Counted from the stretch's first letter, positions 36,215 to 45,075 are shown. The stretch: 64,000 nt of DNA from Oscillospiraceae bacterium (GCA_017470325.1 JAFUES010000007.1:62001-126000); one strand, 5' to 3'. A program made the numbers and translations. Notes: generated by a model not told the origin, from the letters alone.

Positions 36215-36832
36215 ATGTCCAAACGCAGTGTTATCATCAGCGGCGGGGAGTTTTCGCCCATTGAGGACCTGTCCCCTGCTGATTTCGTCATCGCCTGCGA
36301 CAAAGGATATACCTACGCCAAGCGCTGCGGCATCGTGCCGGATCTGGTGGTCAGCGACTTCGATTCCTACGGCGGGCAGATCGACCCGGGGATCCCGGTC
36401 AACCGGTTTCAGTCCGAGAAGGACGACACCGATACCATGATCGCCATCCGCTACGCGGTGGAGCACGGCTTTGATGAGGTCCTGCTGCTCTGCGCCCTGG
36501 GTGGACGGCTGGATCACGCGCTGGCCAATCTCCAGGCGCTGGCCTACGCCCAAACCCACGGACTACGTGCCACGATCCAGGCTGAGGACACCTTTATCAC
36601 GAGCCTGCAAAACGGCAGTCTCTGCATTCCTCGCCGGGAGGGCTGGTCCCTGTCCGTCTTTGCCGTCACGGACCGCTGCACCGGGGTGAATATCTCCGGC
36701 GCCAAGTATCCCCTGCAGGACGCGGTGGTCACCAACTGCTTCCCCTTCGGCGTCAGCAACGAGTGGGTGGAAGACGCCGCGGAGATCTCCGTGGCGGAGG
36801 GCATCCTGCTCATCGTTCTATCAAAACTCTGA
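36215..36832 (+). CDS. thiN: thiamine pyrophosphokinase
   Basis: A 205-aa enzyme transferring pyrophosphate from ATP to thiamine to give TPP. ADFVIACDKGYTYAKRCGIVPDLVVSDFDSYG contains the catalytic Asp residues (GDFDS-type SDFDS), EKDDTDTMIAI is the second acidic motif and LLCALGGRLDHALANLQ the third. The C-terminal beta-domain binds thiamine. Start at 36215 is behind AAGGAG. No TPP riboswitch precedes it. Confidence 0.94.
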   Translation: MSKRSVIISGGEFSPIEDLSPADFVIACDKGYTYAKRCGIVPDLVVSDFDSYGGQIDPGIPVNRFQSEKDDTDTMIAIRYAVEHGFDEVLLLCALGGRLDHALANLQALAYAQTHGLRATIQAEDTFITSLQNGSLCIPRREGWSLSVFAVTDRCTGVNISGAKYPLQDAVVTNCFPFGVSNEWVEDAAEISVAEGILLIVLSKL

Positions 36833-36845
36833 AAAGTAAAGTTTC

Positions 36846-36876
36846 AGCGGGCACCGTCTGGTGCCCGCTTTCTTCT
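36846..36876. terminator. terminator between thiN and asnA
   Basis: 10-bp stem AGCGGGCACC with GGTGCCCGCT, loop GTCT, then TTCTTCTTT on the plus strand. It lies between convergent genes. Confidence 0.85.
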
Positions 36877-37890
36877 TTATAACAGCATCACGCCGGCCTT
36901 TTCACAGATATCCACGGTGTCCTGGTCCCAGATGGAGGCCTGGACCTCGCCGATGTGGGCCTTGCCCAGCAGCAGCATGGACACACGGGACTGGCCGATG
37001 CCGCCGCCGATGGTCAGCGGAAGCTCGCCGTTCAAAAGCGCCTTGTGATACGGCAGCGCCCGCCGGTCGTCGCAGCCCGCCAGACGCAACTGCCGGTCCA
37101 GAGATTCGGGGTCGACCCGGATGCCCATGGAGGAGACTTCAAAAGCGCAGCCCAACAGATCGTTCCAGAACATGATATCGCCGTTGAGCGTCCAATCGTC
37201 ATAGTCCGGCGCCCGCCCATCATGGGGCTTGCCGGAGCGCAGCGCCCCACCGATGCCGATGATGAAGGTGGTTTTGTGGTCCTTCAGATAGGCGTTCTCC
37301 CGCTCCTTGGGCGTCAGGTCAGGGAACATGTCCTCCAGCTCCTGGGCCGTGACGAAGGAGACGCGCCGCTCCAGCTTGCCCAGGGCCTGCAGCTGGGGAT
37401 AGATGGCCTGGATGGTGTCCTGGGTGTCACAGATGGCGGTGACGATATCCATCACCGTCAGCTTCAGATAGTCCAGATTCCGGTTTTCCGGCAGGATGAC
37501 CTTCTCCCAGTCCCACTGGTCCACATAGACCGAGTGCAGATTGTCCAGTTCATCCTCATCCCGGCGGATGGCGTTCATATCGGTATACAGCCCCTTGCCG
37601 GGGTAAAAGCCGTAGCGCTTGAGAGCCAGGCGCTTCCACTTGGCCAGGGACTGGACCACCTGAGCCTTATGGTCAGAGCGCAGGATGTCAAAGCTGACCG
37701 GGCGCTCATAGCCGTTCAGATTGTCGTTCAGGCCGGAGTTTTCGTCCACAAACAGCGGAGCGGAGACCCGGTACAGATTCAGCAGCGCGCCAAGCCGGTC
37801 CTCGAACAAGCGGTGCAGCAGGCTGATCGCCTTCTGAGTATCGTAAATGGTCAGGAGGCTCTTATAACCTTCGGGAATACTGGTGTGCAT
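36877..37890 (-). CDS. asnA: aspartate-ammonia ligase
   Basis: A 337-aa class II synthetase-like enzyme making asparagine from aspartate, ammonia and ATP (via AMP). YRVSAPLFVDENSGLNDNLNGYERPVSFDI, YVDQWDWEKVI and GGGIGQSRVSMLLLGKAHIGEVQ are hallmark blocks. Length matches E. coli AsnA (330). DUF4364 precedes it by 14 nt, so the two are likely co-transcribed. Confidence 0.97.
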   Translation of the reverse strand: MHTSIPEGYKSLLTIYDTQKAISLLHRLFEDRLGALLNLYRVSAPLFVDENSGLNDNLNGYERPVSFDILRSDHKAQVVQSLAKWKRLALKRYGFYPGKGLYTDMNAIRRDEDELDNLHSVYVDQWDWEKVILPENRNLDYLKLTVMDIVTAICDTQDTIQAIYPQLQALGKLERRVSFVTAQELEDMFPDLTPKERENAYLKDHKTTFIIGIGGALRSGKPHDGRAPDYDDWTLNGDIMFWNDLLGCAFEVSSMGIRVDPESLDRQLRLAGCDDRRALPYHKALLNGELPLTIGGGIGQSRVSMLLLGKAHIGEVQASIWDQDTVDICEKAGVMLL

Positions 37891-37904
37891 CTTGTTTCTC
37901 CTTT

Positions 37905-38420
37905 TTATTCAGAAAGCAGCGCGGCGATCTTCTGATAATAGCTCTCCGCGTCCTTACGAAAATGCTTCTCGATCTGCTGTGCCTGCTCCTCGCCCGCACA
38001 CAGCAATTTCAGATGGATGATCTCTCCCTTGCCGTCGGACATGGCCAGCTCCACAAAGCAGCCGTCCTTGCCGCTTTCGTGGCGAGCCGTGATCATCGCC
38101 GCCCGACGCATCCGCTCCTCCACCGGTGCGATCAGCTTGAGCGCCTTGACCCGCACGGAATACGGCAGGCTGCTCTCCACAGCGTCGGCGTTGCGTTTTC
38201 CCTTTTCCGTGATGGTATAGCCCTCGTCGTTCTGCTCCACATGGCCGGTTTCCATCAGCTCGCTCAGGCAATCGGAATAGTCAAAATATCCGATCCCGCT
38301 GTCCACCTGGCAAAGCTCCAGCAGGGTCTCCGGATCTACCGTGCCGGGCAGGCGGCGGAGAATGAACAAAATCAGGATCTTGATATCCAGCTTCTCATGA
38401 ATGAACCCAAACTGATCCAT
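37905..38420 (-). CDS. DUF4364 family protein
   Basis: A 171-aa clostridial protein of the DUF4364 family. The N-terminal half looks like a winged helix (KLDIKILILFILRRLP, GYFDYSDCLSELMETGHVE, GYTITEKGKRNADAVESSL), suggesting a DNA-binding regulator. The C-terminal half (about 100-171) is alpha/beta and unknown. The start at 38420 is preferred because AGGAGG precedes it. It lies upstream of asnA, which it might regulate (inference). Confidence 0.85.
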   Translation of the reverse strand: MDQFGFIHEKLDIKILILFILRRLPGTVDPETLLELCQVDSGIGYFDYSDCLSELMETGHVEQNDEGYTITEKGKRNADAVESSLPYSVRVKALKLIAPVEERMRRAAMITARHESGKDGCFVELAMSDGKGEIIHLKLLCAGEEQAQQIEKHFRKDAESYYQKIAALLSE

Positions 38421-38563
38421 GGCACGCCCTCCTTTATCCGGCAAAAACATAGAACTATTATACTGCAAGAGACAGATTTTTCAAGACAAAAATAACACAT
38501 ACGCGGCGAGCGCGCATAGACTGTACTGAAGTTTCTTCAATCTATGCGACAGGAGGTATTGCT

Positions 38564-39355
38564 ATGGCTGACAGAGTTGTACCCGGTCCCGTGGACGCCG
38601 CGGCGGTCATTCACGAGGCTGTATCCATCAATACGCGCAAGATCTTCGACAGCTGCCGCGACAAGGACTGTGTGGATGATCTGCGGGTGTATCCCATCGT
38701 CAGTTCCCAGACCGTGATCGACAGCGCAATGAGCATTCGGCCCCGCTCGGCGGAGCTGCTGTATACGGCGCTGAACGTGGAGCCCATCAGCTTCAACCGG
38801 GGCTATTACACCATTGACTGCACATACTTCTACCGGGTGACCGGGGAGGCCTTTCCCAGCGCCCAGACGGTGATGGGGCTCGCCATCTTCGATAAGCGCG
38901 TCATGCTTTTCGGCAGCGAGGGCAGCGCCATGACTTTCTCTTCCGACAATCCGATCCCCACAGTGGTGACCGACGATCTGCCCATTGCCGTATTGAACGC
39001 GGTGGATCCCATCGCCCTGCACATGAAGGTGGTGGACGCGGACGTAACGCTGCTGGCCGAGGCGGAAGGCCGCGTGATCCCCGACTTCATCCTCTCCGCC
39101 TTCCCCGAGGCGCTGGTCCTCACTGACACGGGTCGGCGCTGGTACGCTACCATCGGGCAGTTCAGCATCGTCCGTCTGGAGCGGGACACTCAGCTGCTGA
39201 TCCCAGCCTATGACTACAGCCTGCCCGACAAGGAATGCCCGGGCAGCACGCCGGACGATCCCTGCGAGCTGTTCAGCCGCATCAACTTTCCGGTGGAGGA
39301 ATTCTTCCCGCCCGACAGTGTCACCGAGAACACAGAATACCGGAACATGGTGTAA
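38564..39355 (+). CDS. conserved clostridial hypothetical protein (263 aa)
   Basis: A 263-aa soluble protein, start behind ACAGGAGG. It has several Cys (SCRDKDCVDD near 25-32, DCTYF, KECPG, DPCELF), no signal peptide and no membrane helix. The N-terminal half is beta-rich with repeated SxxTVIDSAMSI/PISFNRGYYTIDCTYF-like strands. No domain recognised; the Cys pattern and clostridial context would fit a spore-coat or exosporium component, but that is speculation. Monocistronic with a strong terminator. Confidence 0.8.
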   Translation: MADRVVPGPVDAAAVIHEAVSINTRKIFDSCRDKDCVDDLRVYPIVSSQTVIDSAMSIRPRSAELLYTALNVEPISFNRGYYTIDCTYFYRVTGEAFPSAQTVMGLAIFDKRVMLFGSEGSAMTFSSDNPIPTVVTDDLPIAVLNAVDPIALHMKVVDADVTLLAEAEGRVIPDFILSAFPEALVLTDTGRRWYATIGQFSIVRLERDTQLLIPAYDYSLPDKECPGSTPDDPCELFSRINFPVEEFFPPDSVTENTEYRNMV

Positions 39356-39359
39356 AAGC

Positions 39360-39395
39360 AATACGGAGACTGTATGATACAGTCTCCGTATTTTC
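39360..39395. terminator. bidirectional terminator
   Basis: Perfect stem AATACGGAGACTGTAT with ATACAGTCTCCGTATT and TTTT beyond it, between convergent genes. Confidence 0.88.
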
Positions 39396-39411
39396 ATATG
39401 CAGCGCCGCAG

Positions 39412-40071
39412 TTACTCTTTCGCGGCGATGTCGTTCTTGTCCTTGTAGATGCTGTCGGAGGGGATGACGCCGCGCACGCAGGAGGTGGGATAAATGTTGG
39501 AGTGGCGGCCCACCACAGTACCGGGATTGAGCACGCTGTTGCAGCCCACTTCCACATTGTCGCCCAGGATGGCGCCGAATTTCTTGCGTCCGGTCTCGAT
39601 GGGATTGCCCGGCTCTTTCACCACAACAAGGGTCTTGTCGCTCTTCACATTGGAGGTGATGGAGCCAGCGCCCATGTGGGCCTTGTAACCCAGCACCGAG
39701 TCGCCTACATAGTTATAGTGCGGGGTCTGTACGTTATCGAACAGGACCACGTTCTTCAGCTCCACAGAGTTGCCGACCACCGCATTCTTGCCGACGATAG
39801 CGCTGCCGCGGATAAAGGCGCAGTGGCGCACCTCCGCGCCGTGGTCGATGATGCAGGGGGAGCCGATATAGGCCGATGGGAACACCGTCGCGTCCTTGGC
39901 GATCCACACGCCCTCAGAGGGGTGATCGAACTCCTCCGGGCTCAGAGTCTCGCCCAGCTTCAGAATGAAGGGCTTGATCTCGTCCAGCACTTCCCAGGGA
40001 TAGGTCTTGCCCTCGAACAGTTCAGCGGCAATGGTCTTGTCCAGATCCAACAGTTCTTGAATGGTAATCAT
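39412..40071 (-). CDS. left-handed beta-helix (hexapeptide) sugar-nucleotide-type transferase
   Basis: A 219-aa protein with an N-terminal helical part (1-50) and a hexapeptide-repeat beta-helix (about 55-205): VWIAKDATVFPSAYIGSPC, IVGKNAVVGNSVELKNVV, GDNVEVGCNSVLNPGTVVG. It resembles the C-terminal domain of GlmU and is often labelled UDP-GlcNAc pyrophosphorylase-related, but it lacks the N-terminal GlmU pyrophosphorylase, so acetyltransferase or binding activity is more likely. Upstream on the same strand (about 55 nt) is a NagB-like gene, hinting at amino-sugar metabolism. Confidence 0.8.
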   Translation of the reverse strand: MITIQELLDLDKTIAAELFEGKTYPWEVLDEIKPFILKLGETLSPEEFDHPSEGVWIAKDATVFPSAYIGSPCIIDHGAEVRHCAFIRGSAIVGKNAVVGNSVELKNVVLFDNVQTPHYNYVGDSVLGYKAHMGAGSITSNVKSDKTLVVVKEPGNPIETGRKKFGAILGDNVEVGCNSVLNPGTVVGRHSNIYPTSCVRGVIPSDSIYKDKNDIAAKE

Positions 40072-40126
40072 ATTCCTTCTCCTTTTATAAGATATTCTAT
40101 ATATAAGCGGGTAATATCAATATTGT

Positions 40127-40825
40127 TTACAGCTTTGCGCCGGCTGCCTCGTCCAGGTACACCGTGACCTGGCTGGGAAGCTGCAGGAACGCCGCGGGAA
40201 CCGCGCTGTCCGTACGGGCGTAAAGCATCTTGAACGCCGCCTCGGCCTTCTCCTCGCCCAGAGCCAGGAGCATGATCTCCCTGGCTTCGACCAGGGTCTT
40301 GATCCCCATGGTCAAACCGTAGGCGGGTACTGCCTCAAATCCTCCGAACTGCGCCGCCTTCTGGCGCTTGGTGGCGTCGGTGAGCTTCTGTCGGTGGGTC
40401 AGTGAATCAAAGGGCGTGGCCGGCTCATTAAAGCCGATGTGAGCGTTGACGCCCAGGCCGAGGACCGCCAGGTCCAGTCCGCCGTTAGAAGCGATCTTTT
40501 CGTCGTAAGCATCCAGATTCTCTTCCCCGAGAAATACGCAGTTTTCCGGCCGAAGGTCCGTTTTCTCCACAAGCAGAGACTCCAGCATATGCCGGCAGGT
40601 CTTCTCCTCTTCCGCGCCGATATACTCCGCCACGGAAAACAGACGGCAGTCTTTCAGGCGCAGCTGCCCTTTTTGGCAGCGGTCCGCAAGCTCAGCAATA
40701 AGCGGGATCATCGTCTCCCCTGCGGCAACAGCCAGCACTGCCTGAGGCTTGGATGTCACCAGCTCTGTGATCTGATCCGCAGCTGCAGCGATCACATCCT
40801 GATATGAAGCACAAATCGTTTTCAT
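40127..40825 (-). CDS. nagB: glucosamine-6-phosphate deaminase-like protein
   Basis: A 232-aa NagB/SugE-fold sugar-phosphate isomerase family protein. AVAAGETMIPLIAEL replaces the usual GLATGSTP phosphate loop, CRLFSVAEYIG replaces the xxxNLDEYVG, and LDLAVLGLGVNAHIGFNEPATPFDS is the strong NagB motif. Most catalytic features remain but the N-terminal deviations leave substrate uncertain (GlcN6P or another amino-sugar phosphate). Start at 40825 is behind GAGGG. Confidence 0.83.
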   Translation of the reverse strand: MKTICASYQDVIAAAADQITELVTSKPQAVLAVAAGETMIPLIAELADRCQKGQLRLKDCRLFSVAEYIGAEEEKTCRHMLESLLVEKTDLRPENCVFLGEENLDAYDEKIASNGGLDLAVLGLGVNAHIGFNEPATPFDSLTHRQKLTDATKRQKAAQFGGFEAVPAYGLTMGIKTLVEAREIMLLALGEEKAEAAFKMLYARTDSAVPAAFLQLPSQVTVYLDEAAGAKL

Positions 40826-40896
40826 AGCTACCCTCAATAAATACCCGTTTTCCGGGCAAACTAATGCACAAGCAAAAAGAAATGCGAGGTATTTTT

Positions 40897-41577
40897 ATGG
40901 CGATCGTAATCTGCCGGACCCTGATCATCTACTTCTCACTGCTGATCACCATGCGGATCCTTGGCAAGCGTCAGCTGGGGGAACTGGAGCTGTCCGAATT
41001 CGTTCTGGGCGCGCTGATCGCCGATCTGGCCTCCCACCCCCTGCAGGACATGGGGATCCCGCTGCTCAACGGTCTGGTCCCGATCATCACGCTCTTCTGC
41101 TGCGAGGTGTTGATCGCGGGCCTCACCATGAAGAGCATCCGATTGCGGACAGTTTTCTTCGGCAAGCCCAGCATCCTCATTGCGAAGGGACAGATCGTCC
41201 AACGGGAGATGCGCAAGAACCGCTTTACGCTGGACGAGCTGATGCAGGAGCTGCGCAGCCAGGGCAACAACGACATCCGCAAGATCGAATACGCCATCTT
41301 GGAGACCGACGGGAAGCTGAACATCATCCCCTATCCGTCCGAGGCGCCGGTGACCGCCGCCCAGATGGGCCTCCCGGCCCCCAACACAGGCTTCCCCACC
41401 ATCGTCATCAGTGATGGGCGGATCCTGGACGCAAACCTTCGCTATCTGGGGCTGGATAAAAGCTGGCTTACCGACAGGCTGCATGAAAACGGCGCAGAGG
41501 ATGCCGCACAGGTCTTCATGATGACCGTAAACGACGCCGGGCAGATCTATTTTGCCAGAAAGGAGCAGGAAGCATGA
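40897..41577 (+). CDS. DUF421 family membrane protein, YetF-like
   Basis: A 226-aa protein: two or three membrane segments (about 3-75) with the RILGKRQLGELELSEFVLGALIADLAS signature, then a cytoplasmic C-terminal domain (GKPSILIAKGQIVQREMRKNRFTLDELMQELR). YetF/YdfR-type proteins occur widely in spore formers, with members linked to spores. The start at 40897 is behind GAGGT. It overlaps the DUF4363 gene by 4 nt. Confidence 0.9.
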   Translation: MAIVICRTLIIYFSLLITMRILGKRQLGELELSEFVLGALIADLASHPLQDMGIPLLNGLVPIITLFCCEVLIAGLTMKSIRLRTVFFGKPSILIAKGQIVQREMRKNRFTLDELMQELRSQGNNDIRKIEYAILETDGKLNIIPYPSEAPVTAAQMGLPAPNTGFPTIVISDGRILDANLRYLGLDKSWLTDRLHENGAEDAAQVFMMTVNDAGQIYFARKEQEA

Positions 41578-41954
41578 AACGGGAATGGATCGCTGCGGGG
41601 CTGTTGGCCCTCCTGATCGGCACAGCCGCGCTGAACATCGTCCGGGCAGACAGACTGCTGGAACAGATCAGCATCAACCTCAACCGGGCGGAAGGCGCCG
41701 TCCTGCACAGAGATTATGAAACAGCTGCCGCCTGCTTTGACAACGGCTTTTCCATCTGGCAGGACGCCAGAAACTACACGAACGTGTTTCTGCGGCACCC
41801 GGATGTGGATGCCGCAGCGGACGCTTTCTATGATTTGCAGCAGCTGCTGCTCCAAAAGGATCGGGAAGCTCTCCCGGCGGCCTTTGCCCGCCTGCGCTAC
41901 CGGCTGGAAATCATAGACTACATGGAACATCCATCCATCGGAACGATCTTCTGA
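41574..41954 (+). CDS. DUF4363 family protein
   Basis: A 126-aa protein with one N-terminal membrane anchor (about 5-23) and an extracytoplasmic helical domain. DUF4363 genes commonly follow DUF421 genes in clostridia, as here with a 4-nt overlap, implying a membrane complex. No catalytic motif. Confidence 0.82.
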   Translation: MKREWIAAGLLALLIGTAALNIVRADRLLEQISINLNRAEGAVLHRDYETAAACFDNGFSIWQDARNYTNVFLRHPDVDAAADAFYDLQQLLLQKDREALPAAFARLRYRLEIIDYMEHPSIGTIF

Positions 41955-41958
41955 CGCC

Positions 41959-42414
41959 TTATTTTTCCGTAAGGAGCTTGGACAATTCCTCCATGAAGGT
42001 GTTGATATCCTTGAAGCTGCGGTAGACAGAGGCGAAACGGACGTAGGCGACCTCGTCCACATTTTTGAGCCGGGACATGACCATCTCGCCGATCTCCACG
42101 GTGCTGATCTCCCGCTCCAGATTGCTCTGCAGATCCTGCTCGATATCATCGGCAATCTGCTCCAGCGTCTGCAGGGGCACAGGCCGCTTCTCACAGGCGC
42201 GAACCATGCCGTTGATGAGCTTCACCTTGTCGAAGGACTGGCGGCTGCCGTCCCTCTTCACGACCACCAGCGGGAGCCGCTCGATGATCTCATAAGTAGT
42301 AAAACGCTTTTGGCATGCCAGGCACTCGCGGCGGCGTCGGATCGTCGCCCCCTCTTCGGCCGGTCTCGAGTCGATCACTTTGCTTTCGGAATATCCGCAA
42401 AACGGGCATTTCAT
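41959..42414 (-). CDS. nrdR: transcriptional repressor NrdR
   Basis: A 151-aa regulator of ribonucleotide reductase genes. N-terminal zinc ribbon CPFC...CLAC (3-34) with the [17 protein letters not shown] signature; ATP-cone domain about 46-136 ([21 protein letters not shown]). It senses (d)ATP and binds NrdR boxes. Full length. Confidence 0.96.
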   Translation of the reverse strand: MKCPFCGYSESKVIDSRPAEEGATIRRRRECLACQKRFTTYEIIERLPLVVVKRDGSRQSFDKVKLINGMVRACEKRPVPLQTLEQIADDIEQDLQSNLEREISTVEIGEMVMSRLKNVDEVAYVRFASVYRSFKDINTFMEELSKLLTEK

Positions 42415-42515
42415 CTCTCTGTCTCCCCCATTCGATCCAGATTAAAAAACCTTAAAAATTATACCACAGGCCCCCGCGTATTTCCATATATTTTTTATCA
42501 TTTCCTTCCACTTTT

Positions 42516-43472
42516 TCAGCGCCGGTAACCGGTCTCGAAATCCACGATGTTCTTGACCGTTCCGCCGGCAAAGTAGATGGACAGGTTTTCCGCCGCGATG
42601 TCCACGATCCGCTCAAAGGTTTCCGGCAGATGATAGAAGCCGGAGACATGAGGCGTGATCATCAGATTGTCCAACTGCCAGAGCGGGCTGTCCGCCGGCA
42701 GCGGTTCCGGCTCTGTTACATCGATGCCTGCCGCGGCGATCTTTCCCCGGCTTAAGGCATCATACAGGACGGCGCCGTCCACTACGCCGCCGCGTCCGCA
42801 GTTGATGAAGATGGCGCTCTCTTTCATACGGTCAAAATACGCAGCAGTATACAGATGATAGGTCCCCGCAGAGCCCGGCAGGATGGACATGATCACATCC
42901 GCCCGGGGCAGAAGCTCGGGCAACGCATCCGTAGTATAAAGCTCATCGACCCCTTCCGGGCGATCTCCCGCCCTGCGTTTTACGCCGATCACATAGGCGC
43001 CCAGGGCCTTGGCCAGGCGGGCGTAGCGAAGTCCGATATCACCCAGGCCCACGACCAGGACGGTGGCGTCACTGAGGGAACTGACCGTGCCGTAGTCGGA
43101 CCAACGGCTCTGCCGCTGGGCATCCCGGTACAGATGCAGCTTTTTCATCAGCATCAGGGTCATGGCAAAGGCATGCTCCGAGACGGCCTTGCCATAGGCG
43201 CCAGAAGCGTTGGTCAGGATCACGCCGGGACGCAGCACACCGGGCTGGATATAGGCGTCCGCCCCGGCGGAATTCAGCTGCAGCCATTTGAGCCTTCCCG
43301 ATGCTCCAAGCGGCCCGGCGGGTACGTTGCCGATGATGATGTCCGCGGCGAGGACCTGTTCCTCCGTCGGCTCTGCCCCACAGGTATAGATGAAGTGCTG
43401 CCCAGGTGCGGCCGCCTCCAGCTTGTCCCTATGGCGCTGCTCTACAGGCAGTACGACAAGAATATTTTCCAT
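42516..43472 (-). CDS. D-isomer-specific 2-hydroxyacid dehydrogenase
   Basis: A 318-aa NAD(P)-dependent dehydrogenase. Rossmann motif VVGLGDIGLRYARL about 139-152; catalytic Arg in INCGRGGVVD, Glu in VTEPEPLPAD and His in MITPHVSGF. Substrate (glycerate, pyruvate, phosphoglycerate or similar) cannot be set from sequence. The gene precedes nrdR by about 100 nt on the same strand. Confidence 0.93.
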   Translation of the reverse strand: MENILVVLPVEQRHRDKLEAAAPGQHFIYTCGAEPTEEQVLAADIIIGNVPAGPLGASGRLKWLQLNSAGADAYIQPGVLRPGVILTNASGAYGKAVSEHAFAMTLMLMKKLHLYRDAQRQSRWSDYGTVSSLSDATVLVVGLGDIGLRYARLAKALGAYVIGVKRRAGDRPEGVDELYTTDALPELLPRADVIMSILPGSAGTYHLYTAAYFDRMKESAIFINCGRGGVVDGAVLYDALSRGKIAAAGIDVTEPEPLPADSPLWQLDNLMITPHVSGFYHLPETFERIVDIAAENLSIYFAGGTVKNIVDFETGYRR

Positions 43473-43576
43473 GACTCTGTCTCCTTATAGTGAATTGTTA
43501 ATATTATATATTGCATGCATCAGTAAATCAATGTGCAGCAATGAAAAACTTTCTCATGAAAACATGCAATATCCTA

Positions 43577-43605
43577 TTGACAAGCTGGGAAATGTCAGGT
43601 ATACT
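43577..43605 (+). promoter_or_regulatory. promoter of the DUF2325-DUF3793-flavodoxin operon
   Basis: TTGACA (43577-43582) and TATACT (43600-43605), 17-bp spacer. Confidence 0.85.
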
Positions 43606-43614
43606 GAATTCGAA

Positions 43615-43687
43615 GTTAGAGGTATTTAACCATTATTGTGCTTCTGCTTTTCTTTTTAGGATGTAGTTAGATATGTTTAACCTATTA
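43615..43687 (+). promoter_or_regulatory. duplicated dyad operator
   Basis: Two near-identical copies: GTTAGAGGTATTTAACCATTA (43615-43635) and GTTAGATATGTTTAACC with TATTA (43666-43687). Each has a GTTA-N8-TAAC dyad. The first covers the predicted transcription start, the second ends at the Shine-Dalgarno. Such placement is typical of repressor sites; a DtxR-type metalloregulator is a plausible candidate given the flavodoxin cargo (inference). Confidence 0.65.
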
Positions 43688-43698
43688 GGAGAAATACA

Positions 43699-43983
43699 AT
43701 GAGTGTTGTGATTTTAGGCGGAAACGAATGTATGGAACGCCGCTACAAGGAACTCTGCGAGGCTTACCAATGTCAAGCCAAGGTCTTCACCAAGCCCCGC
43801 GGCGGCTTGAAGGACAAATTGGGCAGCCCCGACCTGATGATCTTCTTCACCAGCACCATGTCCCACAAGATGCTGCACGGCGCCATGTGCGAGCTCAAGG
43901 GCAAAGACACCATCATTGAGCACTGCCACACCAGTTCCCTCTCCGCGCTGCGGAATATTCTTGAGAAGCACGCGGCACAATAA
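43699..43983 (+). CDS. DUF2325 family protein
   Basis: A 94-aa protein with conserved Cys (Cys11, Cys20, Cys25, Cys64, Cys76) and a Rossmann-like core (SVVILGGNECMERRYKEL, LMIFFTSTMSHKML, DTIIEHCHTSSLSAL). DUF2325 has no assigned function; the family appears in clostridial iron or redox gene clusters. First gene of the operon, start behind AGGAG. Confidence 0.85.
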   Translation: MSVVILGGNECMERRYKELCEAYQCQAKVFTKPRGGLKDKLGSPDLMIFFTSTMSHKMLHGAMCELKGKDTIIEHCHTSSLSALRNILEKHAAQ

Positions 43984-44016
43984 GGGTGAATCCTTTTCCA
44001 ATGCAGGAGGTTTTCC

Positions 44017-44568
44017 ATGTCTGATGACCTGTTTGTACAATGCTGCGCCCCCACCCTGGCGGGGATCAAGACTGGAAGTCTCTTCACCTTTGCCTATGAA
44101 TCCCGCCAGGCAATGACAGAGGACGTCCGATCTCTCAACCGGACCTTGGCTCCCCACGGTCTGCGGATCCTTCCCCTGCGTTTCAGCAAGGGAAGAGCCC
44201 TTCTTTATCTGTTTCGGCCAGCCGGACTGCGGCGGGATCTGCGCGACAAGACGGCCATGGAGATCCTGAACGAGGCAGGCTACGGCGGGCTGGGTCTGGA
44301 GCAGTGTATCCAGCGCCTGAAAAAGCGCCTGTGCGAGAGCAAAGATTTCCCCCACGAAATCGGCCTGTTCCTCAGCTATCCGCCGGAAGATGTGCGGGGC
44401 TTTATCGACAACAAAGCGCAGAACTATAAATTCATCGGCTATTGGAAGGTGTACGGCGACGAAAACAAAGCCCGCCGCACCTTCGAGCAGTATAAAAAAT
44501 GCACAGACTCCTACTGCAGATCGCTGAGCGCAGGGTATGGCCTGGCGGAGCTTGCGGTATCAGTCTGA
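44017..44568 (+). CDS. DUF3793 family protein
   Basis: A 183-aa clostridial protein. The N-terminus LFVQCCAPTLAGIKTGSLF, the middle ILPLRFSKGRALLYLFRP, and HEIGLFLSYPPEDVRGFIDNK with FIGYWKVYGDENKARRTFEQYKK are family hallmarks. DUF3793 genes commonly lie with flavodoxin and iron-transport genes; no biochemical function is assigned. Start behind AGGAGG. Confidence 0.87.
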   Translation: MSDDLFVQCCAPTLAGIKTGSLFTFAYESRQAMTEDVRSLNRTLAPHGLRILPLRFSKGRALLYLFRPAGLRRDLRDKTAMEILNEAGYGGLGLEQCIQRLKKRLCESKDFPHEIGLFLSYPPEDVRGFIDNKAQNYKFIGYWKVYGDENKARRTFEQYKKCTDSYCRSLSAGYGLAELAVSV

Positions 44569-44589
44569 AAAGGAAAGGAAGGAAACAAC

Positions 44590-45012
44590 ATGAAAAAAGT
44601 AGCAGTCGTATTCTGGAGCGGAACCGGCAACACCGAGGAAATGGCCAAGGCCGTCATCAGCGGTGCCCAGGGCGCGGGCGCCAGCGTGAGCAAGTACACC
44701 GCCTCTGAGTTTAGCGATTCTCTCGTTGATGGCTTTGACGCCATCGCCTTCGGATGCCCCGCCATGGGCAGTGAGTCCCTGGAGGACAGCGAATTTGAGC
44801 CCATGTTCGAAGGCGTCAAGGGCAAGCTCTCCGGCAAGTCTATCGCCCTGTTCGGCTCCTATGGCTGGGGCGACGGCGAGTGGATGCGCAATTGGGAGGA
44901 TGACTGCAAGGCTGCCGGCGCGGTGCTGGCTGTGGAGTCCGTCATCTGCAACGACGCCCCCGACGACGATGCCGTTGCCGCCTGCAAGGCGCTGGGCGCC
45001 GCCCTCGCATAA
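44590..45012 (+). CDS. flavodoxin
   Basis: A 140-aa short-chain flavodoxin. The FMN phosphate loop is FWSGTGNTEEMAKAV; the isoalloxazine-binding loops are GCPAMGSESLE and GSYGWGDGEWM. Flavodoxins replace ferredoxin under iron limitation, consistent with a metal-responsive operon. Last gene of the operon, followed by a terminator. Codons are strongly biased, suggesting abundant expression. Confidence 0.96.
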   Translation: MKKVAVVFWSGTGNTEEMAKAVISGAQGAGASVSKYTASEFSDSLVDGFDAIAFGCPAMGSESLEDSEFEPMFEGVKGKLSGKSIALFGSYGWGDGEWMRNWEDDCKAAGAVLAVESVICNDAPDDDAVAACKALGAALA

Positions 45013-45037
45013 AGGCCCTCTTTTCTCTCCTGATTTT

Positions 45038-45075
45038 GCCCCGCACTGCCTCTCGGCTGTGCGGGGCCCCTTTAT
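45038..45075 (+). terminator. terminator of the flavodoxin operon
   Basis: 9-bp GC-rich stem GCCCCGCAC with GTGCGGGGC, then CCCCTTTAT. Confidence 0.75.
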
